A stretch of 64,000 bases of DNA from assembly GCA_963768585.1 (NCBI GenBank), contig CAVYIF010000013.1, positions 310,001 to 374,000 on the forward strand. Reading direction: 5' to 3'. Both the position numbers and the translations under genes were made by a program. The notes under the pieces were generated by a model, which worked only from the letters and a program-made list of their open reading frames with translations, was not told the DNA's origin and searched no databases. Positions 19,920 through 27,493 of this stretch are shown one piece after another. The stretch comes from CAVUNY01 sp963768585 (GTDB lineage Bacteria; Chloroflexota; Anaerolineae; Anaerolineales; Anaerolineaceae). Every line of letters starts with the position of its first letter. The stretch's first letter is position 1.

Positions 19920-22328
19920 TCATTGGATTGTAACCATAATGTCTTCCAGGAAGGGTTGGGAATCGTCATCGCCTCTGGTTCGGAAATGCAGCTTTTTCCC
20001 CTTGAATGATTTTGGTATGGGAATGTCGACGAGCCAGATACCAACACCGGTATCTTTAAGCTTGGATTGATTTTTCGTTTCCCAATCATCGGTGGACCAT
20101 TCAAGAGATCCCGAGACAAACAGTTCAATCCGGAAGGTTTTTCCAGATTGAATATTCTGCACCTTAAGATTTGTGCGCCAAATTGATAAGTTAGATTTTG
20201 TTTGATGTTCGATATACCGGTGGAAGGTTTGCGGGGGCATATCAAACACTTTATTTTCGACCAGAGAACGGCGCAATTTCACATATTCCGCATGCGCCCA
20301 GACCAGAGGCATAGCCGATCCGGATGGTTTGCCAAAGAAAAGTTCAGCCTCTGGAATATCATCCGTATCCCACACCTGTTCGGGGATTAATCCACCAGCA
20401 TTAGAAAAATGTTCAACCGCCTGCATCAACCTGATTGCTTCCTGGCGATGTCCGGCTGCCAGTTCATAATGAGCTCTTTCACTGGTCAGGAGCGGCCAAC
20501 CCCGGCCAATCCCAGTCCCATCAAAAGGTTGACCATCTTTATGTTCTCCATATCCATCGTCATTATAGCGATGCCATACCGGTCCTTGAGAAGTTTCCAC
20601 TTTTAAGAGAGAATCTATTACCCGAATCGTGTTAAGGATATGTGGATCATCGGCGGACCGTAAACCAAACCGGACTAGCGCTAATGCGTCCGGACTGACA
20701 ATGTAGGATGCAGGCTCGCTGCTTTCATTGATTGGCCTGTTTTTTATAGGCACGAAGCCTTCTGCTGGCGAACCTGCTTCGCCGGTATCAGGAGGTGCAA
20801 TCCGTACATAATATCCATCTACGTCGATTTGTTTGGCCAGATCAGTGTTTTCCACATAAGTCCAGCGTTCGATGCTTTCATTCCAATAATCTGCAGTCTC
20901 GCGTAAAAAAGCAGCCAGTTGTGAACTTGCCTTATCTTCAGCCATATCCGCGGCTGCCAAAAGGGCGGCAATCTCGACGGCCAGGGTGAAAGGAGAATAC
21001 CCAGGATCTTCCTCCCAGCGGTCTTGTTGGGTCACCGGACCATTTGTCACCAGGAAACTAGCGGCACGCCTTACCATGGGCCACAAGCGGTTTAAATCAC
21101 CATCCAGGAGGGCATCTTGGCGTGCGGCGAGATCCACCAGAAGGATAGGAAAGGCTGTCTCGTCTAACTGGATCCCTTGCCAGTAAGGGCGTCCATCCAG
21201 CCACATATTCTGTGGCCAATGACCATCTGCTTCCTGGGTGGCCTGGAGGTAATAGAGTATCTTGCGTACATCCTCTTTTGCACCAGCTGCCAACAAGCCA
21301 CCTGCAGTTTCTGCCAGGTCCCGCGGCCAAACAAGATGATATCCGCCAAGATCATCATCCCCTTTTGAGAAGCCCCAGGGAATGGATAAACTTGCAATTG
21401 TTCCACCTGGAAATCGTTTGGCTTCGTGAATGCGCATCACAGCGGCACTGATATGGTAAAGATCGGGTTTGTCTGGTGAACCATCGTCTGATTCGAGGGG
21501 GGTAATGCGCTGCTGCCAATTCTGCCATCCTTGAATATACTGCTTTTTTTGCTTCTCAAAGTCTGAATGCAAACTTGATATGGCGCGAAGCCCTGCCTCG
21601 GATGGATTTGTGCCGAATCCCAACGCCAGGATGAAATCACCGTTGGATGACGCCAGATCAATCTCTGCCGTCAGGGCAACATTCCCATTTTCCGCAGATT
21701 GATAAAACCAGGTCATTTTTTTGTGCTGATTAATGTCTTGCCAGCCATCTGAAGAGCCAACAAACCCGGCAGAACGATGGAGCCAGGGCGAACTGCAAGC
21801 CAATGCCAGGCAGGTATCGTCATTTTGTGCAAATAACATCGGATTACCCTTGTAATCCCCAATCCAGGCGGTATTTTGACTGCCTTTGTTATTCAAATGG
21901 GGAGCAAGAAGGATGTATAAATGGTAATCCTGGAGCGAACCCACCAACGGCTCAAAATGGGTTCTTTGCAACACAACATCGCGCCAGGGATCTGAGATGA
22001 TTTGTTTTTCGATGCGGTATCGTTTATCCACACAAGTATTGGTCATTTGATAGGCCGGCACACCTTTTGCCAGCATCTTCACCACATTGCTTGTGGCGCG
22101 TTTTTCTTCAGAAAAGAATTCATCGCCATCGGTAACGATGAAGCCCATATCACGAGTACATGCTAAATCCAGACGGGGGTAATAAATTTCATCAATGATC
22201 CCGTGGCTCAACGTAAACCAGACCCGGCTAGCAGGATTTAATGATGTTCCCACTCCTGTTTTTGCACTGGAGGTCCATTTTGGTGGAATACCTGGCCACC
22301 CGGGCGCATAAATTTGATCCTGATCCAT
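19920..22328 (-). CDS. GH15 glucoamylase/glucodextranase-like glycoside hydrolase
   Basis: About 802 residues. The first ~270 are the beta-sandwich N-terminal domain of prokaryotic GH15 enzymes (SRVWFTLSHGIIDEIYYPR). The (alpha/alpha)6 catalytic barrel follows, with GGYHLVWPRDLAETAGG, a Glu in DGRPYWQGIQLDET and the second acid region GRGWPLLTSERAHYELAAG. The C-terminal ~110 residues form an additional beta domain. There is no signal peptide, so it is probably intracellular and releases glucose from alpha-glucans or oligosaccharides. I chose the inner ATG at 22328 because AAAGGAG precedes it; the frame extends to 22346. Confidence 0.92.
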   Translation of the reverse strand: MDQDQIYAPGWPGIPPKWTSSAKTGVGTSLNPASRVWFTLSHGIIDEIYYPRLDLACTRDMGFIVTDGDEFFSEEKRATSNVVKMLAKGVPAYQMTNTCVDKRYRIEKQIISDPWRDVVLQRTHFEPLVGSLQDYHLYILLAPHLNNKGSQNTAWIGDYKGNPMLFAQNDDTCLALACSSPWLHRSAGFVGSSDGWQDINQHKKMTWFYQSAENGNVALTAEIDLASSNGDFILALGFGTNPSEAGLRAISSLHSDFEKQKKQYIQGWQNWQQRITPLESDDGSPDKPDLYHISAAVMRIHEAKRFPGGTIASLSIPWGFSKGDDDLGGYHLVWPRDLAETAGGLLAAGAKEDVRKILYYLQATQEADGHWPQNMWLDGRPYWQGIQLDETAFPILLVDLAARQDALLDGDLNRLWPMVRRAASFLVTNGPVTQQDRWEEDPGYSPFTLAVEIAALLAAADMAEDKASSQLAAFLRETADYWNESIERWTYVENTDLAKQIDVDGYYVRIAPPDTGEAGSPAEGFVPIKNRPINESSEPASYIVSPDALALVRFGLRSADDPHILNTIRVIDSLLKVETSQGPVWHRYNDDGYGEHKDGQPFDGTGIGRGWPLLTSERAHYELAAGHRQEAIRLMQAVEHFSNAGGLIPEQVWDTDDIPEAELFFGKPSGSAMPLVWAHAEYVKLRRSLVENKVFDMPPQTFHRYIEHQTKSNLSIWRTNLKVQNIQSGKTFRIELFVSGSLEWSTDDWETKNQSKLKDTGVGIWLVDIPIPKSFKGKKLHFRTRGDDDSQPFLEDIMVTIQ

Positions 22329-22563
22329 GCATTGCTCCTTTCCCATTAGTGAAGACCTTGAGGCGCGTGTGCGTCGTTTTGTCTTTGACTATTCAACAAA
22401 TGATTGTTAAGTCGATAGCGTTTTCGAAAATCGGATGGTTAATATCGATTTTCTGGATATTTTTATCATACCATTGGAGTATGACAGAGATATGAAAAGT
22501 GCACATGAAACGGAATAAAATTAGGCTAATTTGTAGATGGCGCCAGGTGGGGGATCGGTTAAA

Positions 22564-22598
22564 AAAAACTACTTCGTTATCAAAACGAAGTAGTTTTT
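22564..22598 (-). terminator. terminator of the tRNA-Asp gene
   Basis: A 15-bp perfect stem (AAAAACTACTTCGTT) with a 5-base loop, followed on the minus strand by a T8 run. It begins four bases after the tRNA 3' end. Confidence 0.9.
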
Positions 22599-22601
22599 GT
22601 C

Positions 22602-22678
22602 TGGCGGGAGCGACGGGAGTTGAACCCGCGATCTCGGCCTTGACAGGGCCGCATGTTAGACCACTACACCACGCCCCC
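22602..22678 (-). tRNA. tRNA-Asp (GTC)
   Basis: On the minus strand the acceptor stem is GGGGGCG pairing with CGCTCCC (one G-T pair), then G-CCA encoded in the DNA. The anticodon stem CGGCC/GGCCG closes the loop CTGTCAA with anticodon GTC. The T arm GCGGG-TTCAACT-CCCGT is canonical. It is a single-gene unit with its own terminator. Confidence 0.96.
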
Positions 22679-22742
22679 GAACCGCAAAAAGTTTATCATG
22701 GGAGAGGTGAATCGTCAAGGCTGTCAATGAATTCAATTTCAC

Positions 22743-25700
22743 CTACTTTAAAAGTTCCTCCGCTTTGGTGAAGGCGTCTAGCGCTTCCTGGACCTGGTTG
22801 GCATGCATATGGGCATCGCCCAGTGTTTGCCAGATGAAACTATCAACCGGGAAACGATAGAGCGCGTCGCGCAGATCATGAATGACTTCATCTATCTTTT
22901 GATCTTGATCAATTAACCTTTGATAAATAGAGAGTGCAAATTCAATCTGGCTTTTACCTAACGCAGATTGTGCTTGAAGGATCATTTCCTCTGGGAGATG
23001 GCTGATCTCACCTGTTTCTGGGGTTTGGACTGGCTCAGTGATGAAGGTGTTTTCAATGGGCAGCGGTTCTTCATCTTGTTCAGATTCAAGGTCTTTCAAC
23101 CAGGCTGGCAACGGCGGCGCCTCTCCTTCATCTGCCGTTACGGGTAAATCATCAGGCACGGCAGCATCGGATGGTGACTCAGCTTGCAGCCAATCTGGTA
23201 AAGCTTGTGGTTCAGTTTCTGGTGTAAAACCCTCTTCGAGTGCTTCGGGAGCTTCTGAAATATCCGCGGAAAGCCAATCTGGGAGCGGTTCAAGCTCGTC
23301 TTTTTCAGTTAAAGGTTCTACTTCAGGCGCCTTTTCTTCAGAGTCAGGTTCGAATGCGGGTTGTGCGGTCAAATCCTCAGATTCGGTTTCTTTGATCCAA
23401 TCAGGCAATGGTTCGTCGCTGGATGGTGTTTCTACTGGTGTCGATTCATCGGTCGTCTCTGTGAGGTCCTCACTGGCCGGCATCGATACCTCTTCGATGT
23501 TTTCTTGCGTTATACTGTCTTCCTTTACCCATTCGGGCGGTGATTCGTCGATCGCAGGAGCTTCTGATCTTGGTGTTTCAATTTGATCGGTGGGTTCCAT
23601 CCAGTCTGGCAATTGTTCTGGTGACTCTTCCACGATCTCTGCGGGTAAATCAACGGTTTTTTCCTCAGATTCCGCGGTTTCTTGCGTTTCTTGCTGGATC
23701 CAATCTGGAGCTGTCTCGAGACGGTCTTCAGATGACACTAAGAGAGAATCTGGCTCGGCGCCTTGTTTTGCGGCAAGTGATTCGAGCCAGGCAAAGGCAG
23801 AATCAGTATCAGTCTGATCGGTTTGTTCCGAAGCTGCAGGCTCCTCAGAAACGGTCGATTCTGGCTGCGCAATTTCACTGGCAACAGATGGCTCTTCTTC
23901 AACTGCTGTTTGATCTTCCTCTTGTTTCTGAGAAGCTTCTGCCTCAGTGGTCGATGTCATCTGGGTCGCCGACGCATCAGGAGCATCTTGCGATGCTGAG
24001 GCCTCTGGTGTGACTGCCTCTTCCTCCTGACCTGAAATTGAGGCTTCAACGGCAGCAGATGCCTGGGCAACCCAATCTGGTGGGGTCTCGACCCGTTCTT
24101 CAGGTTTTGTGAGGAGCGTTTCTTCTTCAGCGCCTTGTTTTGCTGCGAGACTTTCCAGCCAGGCCATGGCGTCGTCCATATTGTCCAAATCTGCGGACGG
24201 CTCCGAGGTCACATCATCAGAAACGGGTGACATCGTTTCTTCGGTGGCATTATCGAGCATGTCGCTTTCCAGCGATGCGGTCGTAGGTTGTGTTTCGGTA
24301 ATGGATGGCTCGGGCTCGGAAGCATTTTCAGAGGAATCTTGTGTTTCGGAAAATTCCTCCCGGTTTTCGCGGGTTTCTGTTAACCAGTCCGGCAACGGTT
24401 CCTGGCTAATGGCGTTAATGTCTTCTTCCGGGATAGAAGTGGGAGACTTTAGCCATTCAGGTAGTTCTTCATCGATATTGGATTCTGGCTTGGTTGTCTG
24501 TACTTCTTCGACAGCAGGAGTTTCGCTAGATGAAGTGGGTGTCTCTGCTGAGATATCCTCCTGGGCAGGTGGGGCCAAATCCTTCAACCAATCGGGGATA
24601 TCGGCAGGAGCAGCCGTCGATTCTTCTGGTTCATCCGATGCAATACTTGCAGGTGTTTCCACACTAGGATTTTCGGGAATTTCCCATCCGGAATCTTGCA
24701 TCCAATCTGGCAGTTTTTCCTCTTGAGGAGCATCAGGTGTTTGACCTAACTCCTGCATCCAATCTGGCAGTTTCTCTTCATCGGTACCCCCCGGAGTTTC
24801 ATCCGTGGCTGCTGGCATCCAATCTGAACTTTCTACTTCGTCCTTGGGTTGTGATTCTTGATCTTCGACGAATGGTTGGGGGATGTCCTCTGCCTTAAAG
24901 GTATCTTGCTTCTCTTCAGAAAGTCCGCTCAGCCAATCAGGCGTTTGCTCTTCTTCTTTTTCATCTATTTCAAGTCCTAATGTGTTGGCCCAGGCCGGCT
25001 GTTGGGAGGATTCCAGGCTGGGGATCCACTCCAGGTGATCGAGAGTCACCGCATTATCAGGAATTTGTTGATCGCCTTGGGAGGCATCAGATTGATATGC
25101 GAGGTAAGGTTCGAGGGCTATCAATCTTTGCTGGTATATTTTGGCATCGTCCGAGCGGGATGTCTCTGGAAGTACATCGGCAAGAATTCGGTTCGCTTCC
25201 AAACAATAGGGTAGTTTCATCACCAGGCGGCTGCAAATTTCAGCAGCTTCTGCTTTTTGGCCGGTCTGGTAGTACATTCGGGCAAGCACAATTTCCAGAT
25301 CGAGCCGCTGTGGATCTTCTTTGACTGCGGCCCTTGCTTCAGCAATCGCCTGGCGATACAAATCACCACGATCATACATGCGGACCAAAGCGCCCCGAGT
25401 TAAGCGCAGTTTTGGGGGTTCAATCCCATCACGCCGACCATATAAACGGCGAAGTTCATCCTGAATGGCTGCATTGGAGGGTTGAATTTCAAATGCACGT
25501 TCCATATGGAAAATAGCCGCATCCAGGTTGCCTTCATCTTCGCGAATAATACTCATCCCAATTTGAGCGACGAAATCATCTGGGATAACGGAAAGTATGC
25601 GGTTGAGGATGTCTGCGGCTTCGGCATAACGCTGGTTTTCCAGGAATGCTTTGCCAAGCAGACGGTAGGTATCCAGATGTTTGGGATATGTTTTTAGTAT

Positions 25701-25793
25701 ATATTTGCAGTGAGCAATAGCTTCCTCTGTATGCCCGCGTTCAATCAATGTCTCTATTTCACGGTTATATGCGCGTAAGGAAATTTTACTCAT
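22743..25793 (-). CDS. TPR protein with long acidic region of repeated D-W-L/M motifs
   Basis: 1016 residues. Residues ~5-240 are tetratricopeptide repeats (AIAHCKYILKTYPKHLDTYRL and the following helices). A ~680-residue acidic, low-complexity stretch follows, rich in E, P, S, T and D. Every 25-60 residues it carries a short hydrophobic motif of the form (L/I/P)-P-D-W-(L/M/I/V), at least 12 copies. WLESLAAKQGAE occurs twice within a longer near-duplicate block. The C-terminus returns to TPR-like helices (SQIEFALSIYQRLI). There is no signal or membrane segment. It is probably a scaffold; the partner is unknown. GGGAG precedes the ATG, and the rpoD terminator separates it from the gene upstream. 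Confidence 0.8.
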   Translation of the reverse strand: MSKISLRAYNREIETLIERGHTEEAIAHCKYILKTYPKHLDTYRLLGKAFLENQRYAEAADILNRILSVIPDDFVAQIGMSIIREDEGNLDAAIFHMERAFEIQPSNAAIQDELRRLYGRRDGIEPPKLRLTRGALVRMYDRGDLYRQAIAEARAAVKEDPQRLDLEIVLARMYYQTGQKAEAAEICSRLVMKLPYCLEANRILADVLPETSRSDDAKIYQQRLIALEPYLAYQSDASQGDQQIPDNAVTLDHLEWIPSLESSQQPAWANTLGLEIDEKEEEQTPDWLSGLSEEKQDTFKAEDIPQPFVEDQESQPKDEVESSDWMPAATDETPGGTDEEKLPDWMQELGQTPDAPQEEKLPDWMQDSGWEIPENPSVETPASIASDEPEESTAAPADIPDWLKDLAPPAQEDISAETPTSSSETPAVEEVQTTKPESNIDEELPEWLKSPTSIPEEDINAISQEPLPDWLTETRENREEFSETQDSSENASEPEPSITETQPTTASLESDMLDNATEETMSPVSDDVTSEPSADLDNMDDAMAWLESLAAKQGAEEETLLTKPEERVETPPDWVAQASAAVEASISGQEEEAVTPEASASQDAPDASATQMTSTTEAEASQKQEEDQTAVEEEPSVASEIAQPESTVSEEPAASEQTDQTDTDSAFAWLESLAAKQGAEPDSLLVSSEDRLETAPDWIQQETQETAESEEKTVDLPAEIVEESPEQLPDWMEPTDQIETPRSEAPAIDESPPEWVKEDSITQENIEEVSMPASEDLTETTDESTPVETPSSDEPLPDWIKETESEDLTAQPAFEPDSEEKAPEVEPLTEKDELEPLPDWLSADISEAPEALEEGFTPETEPQALPDWLQAESPSDAAVPDDLPVTADEGEAPPLPAWLKDLESEQDEEPLPIENTFITEPVQTPETGEISHLPEEMILQAQSALGKSQIEFALSIYQRLIDQDQKIDEVIHDLRDALYRFPVDSFIWQTLGDAHMHANQVQEALDAFTKAEELLK

Positions 25794-25861
25794 TTTTTCT
25801 GTCTCCCACCTTTAGTATGCAACAAACTTTTGGATTACGCAAGTGATGCCGCGGGGCATTT

Positions 25862-25908
25862 AAAAAAAGACACCGTGCGAAGGATTGACCCGCACGGTGT
25901 CTTTTTTT
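25862..25908 (-). terminator. terminator of the sigma factor gene
   Basis: An 18-bp perfect stem with a GACACCGTGCG core, an 11-base loop and a T7 run on the minus strand. It begins two bases after the sigma factor stop codon. Confidence 0.92.
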
Positions 25909-25909
25909 A

Positions 25910-27127
25910 TCAGTCGCCCAAATAATCGCGCAGTTTCCGCCGGATAGTAGGGTGTCGTAACCGGCTCAATGCTTGAGCCTCAATCTGGCGGACCCGTTCT
26001 CGGGTGACGCCCATTTTTCTACCTACTTCCTCAAGGGTATATGCCTGGCCATCCAACAACCCATAACGCAGTTGGAGGATGCGCACCTCACGTGGCGGAA
26101 GAGAATTCAGAACATCCTCAAGATGTTCGCGCAGCAGATTATAGGTGGCGGTATCATCCGGTGGGGGAGCATCTTCGTCTTCAATGAAATCACCCAATAC
26201 CGAGTCTTCTTCATCATCGGTGGGTGTTTCCAAAGAAAGTGGTCGGCGAGCAACCTGGATCATATTTTCCACTTTTTTCGGAGGTACGTCCAAGGCAGAG
26301 GCTAATTCCTCTACGGTTGGTTCGCGCCCAAGACGTTGGGTAAGCTGGTGCTGCACGCGCAGAAGTTTGTTGATCTGGTCGCCCATGTGGACCGGGACGC
26401 GGATGGTTCTTCCCTGATCGGCGATCGCCCGGGTGACTGCCTGGCGAATCCACCAGGTGGCGTAGGTGCTAAATTTATGTCCGCGACGATAATCAAATTT
26501 TTTGGTAGCTCGAATCAGGCCAATGTTTCCCTCCTGGATTAAATCCAGAAATGGAACACCTCGGCCCATATATTTTTTTGCCACGCTGATGACCAGCCGT
26601 GAATTGGCGGTGATTAAATGTTCACGCGCGCTCCACCCATCTTCAATTAAGCGGCGCAGGTCTTGCCTGCGGCGGCTGCTGACGTTGCTGCGGGCTAATT
26701 CTTCACGGGCCATGCGTCCGCGTTCAATCCGTTGAGCCAGTTCAACTTCTTCTTCTGCTGTGAGCAAAGGAACGCGGCTGACTTCTTTAAGGTATAAACC
26801 GATTGTGTCATCTGTATCGATATTTGCCAGATCATCTATAGAGATGCCCTGGTCCGGCTCATCATCATCTTCATCCTCATTTCCAAGTGACAATTCTTCT
26901 TCAGATGGTTCCTCAATCGAAAAGTCTTCTACATATGGAATGCCAGCACTCATAAGCGCAGCAAAAGCCTCTTCCAATTGTTCAACATCCTGTTCCGCTT
27001 CCGGGAAGAAATGAAGGATGTCATCAATAGTGACATAGGTCTTTTGGCGGCCTAATTCTATCAGGCGGGCAATTGCCGGATATTCTTCATCTTCATCAAC
27101 TACATTAATCAAAGCATTATCCATCAT
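25910..27127 (-). CDS. rpoD: primary RNA polymerase sigma factor (RpoD/SigA)
   Basis: 405 residues. A short region 1.1-like domain and an acidic linker precede region 1.2 (DDTIGLYLKEVSRVPLLT). Region 2 has LDLIQEGNIGLIRATKKFDY and FSTYATWWIRQAVTRAI for -10 recognition and core binding, region 3 follows, and region 4.2 is YTLEEVGRKMGVTRERVRQIE for the -35. This is the group 1 sigma type and is consistent with the TTGACA/TATAAT promoters seen in the window. A promoter and a hairpin lie in its ~210-base leader. Shine-Dalgarno pairing is weak (AAGGAAG is distant), and ATG 27124 is an alternative start. Confidence 0.96.
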   Translation of the reverse strand: MMDNALINVVDEDEEYPAIARLIELGRQKTYVTIDDILHFFPEAEQDVEQLEEAFAALMSAGIPYVEDFSIEEPSEEELSLGNEDEDDDEPDQGISIDDLANIDTDDTIGLYLKEVSRVPLLTAEEEVELAQRIERGRMAREELARSNVSSRRRQDLRRLIEDGWSAREHLITANSRLVISVAKKYMGRGVPFLDLIQEGNIGLIRATKKFDYRRGHKFSTYATWWIRQAVTRAIADQGRTIRVPVHMGDQINKLLRVQHQLTQRLGREPTVEELASALDVPPKKVENMIQVARRPLSLETPTDDEEDSVLGDFIEDEDAPPPDDTATYNLLREHLEDVLNSLPPREVRILQLRYGLLDGQAYTLEEVGRKMGVTRERVRQIEAQALSRLRHPTIRRKLRDYLGD

Positions 27128-27274
27128 TCAGTCGTCTTTACTTCCTTATACTTAGGTATAAACTAGTTTATTTTGATATATTTCATTAATTCAGGATACA
27201 CACATTTAAGATTAAAATCAATACCTTGTGCACCCCATTTTTCTGTGAAAATTATCACCATTATTTGAGCACAT

Positions 27275-27298
27275 AAAAGGCGGAATGACTATTCCGCC
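27275..27298 (-). promoter_or_regulatory. terminator-like hairpin in the sigma factor leader
   Basis: On the minus strand, GGCGGAAT and ATTCCGCC form a perfect 8-bp stem with a 4-base loop, directly followed by TTTT. It lies ~40 bases downstream of the predicted start of the sigma factor transcript and ~150 bases before the ATG, where an attenuator or RNA-stabilising hairpin would sit. The T run is short, so termination would be partial at most. Confidence 0.5.
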
Positions 27299-27345
27299 CC
27301 AAAAATTATCGTTTCTGCTAAATTGTCAGAAAAATACCGAATAAC

Positions 27346-27374
27346 ACTATACAGAATCAAGTGACAAATGTCAA
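27346..27374 (-). promoter_or_regulatory. sigma-A promoter for the sigma factor gene
   Basis: Minus strand: TTGACA, a 17-bp spacer and TATAGT. It is divergent from the hppA promoter, 45 bases away. The predicted start near 27339 gives a ~210-base 5' leader. Confidence 0.8.
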
Positions 27375-27419
27375 CAACTTATTCGTACTCTAATTAGATA
27401 CTAATGTATGTTTATACAA

Positions 27420-27448
27420 TTGACAGGGTTTTTTGCCTGGAATACAAT
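27420..27448 (+). promoter_or_regulatory. sigma-A promoter for hppA
   Basis: TTGACA, a 17-bp spacer and TACAAT, a near-consensus promoter, ~40 bases before the hppA ATG. A T6 run lies inside the spacer. Confidence 0.85.
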
Positions 27449-27493
27449 TGGGTCTATTGTGCCCAAATTTTTACATATTTTGGAGGAAGGGTA

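Noticed and set aside
22392..22411. Operator-like inverted repeat AACAA-ATGA-TTGTT upstream of the GH15 gene
   Set aside because: Only five matched pairs per arm in AT-rich DNA and no second copy seen; likely by chance.
23038..24726. Long Ser/Gly-rich open frames on the plus strand opposite the TPR protein
   Set aside because: They are antisense reflections of the repetitive acidic coding region; no ribosome binding site or family motif.
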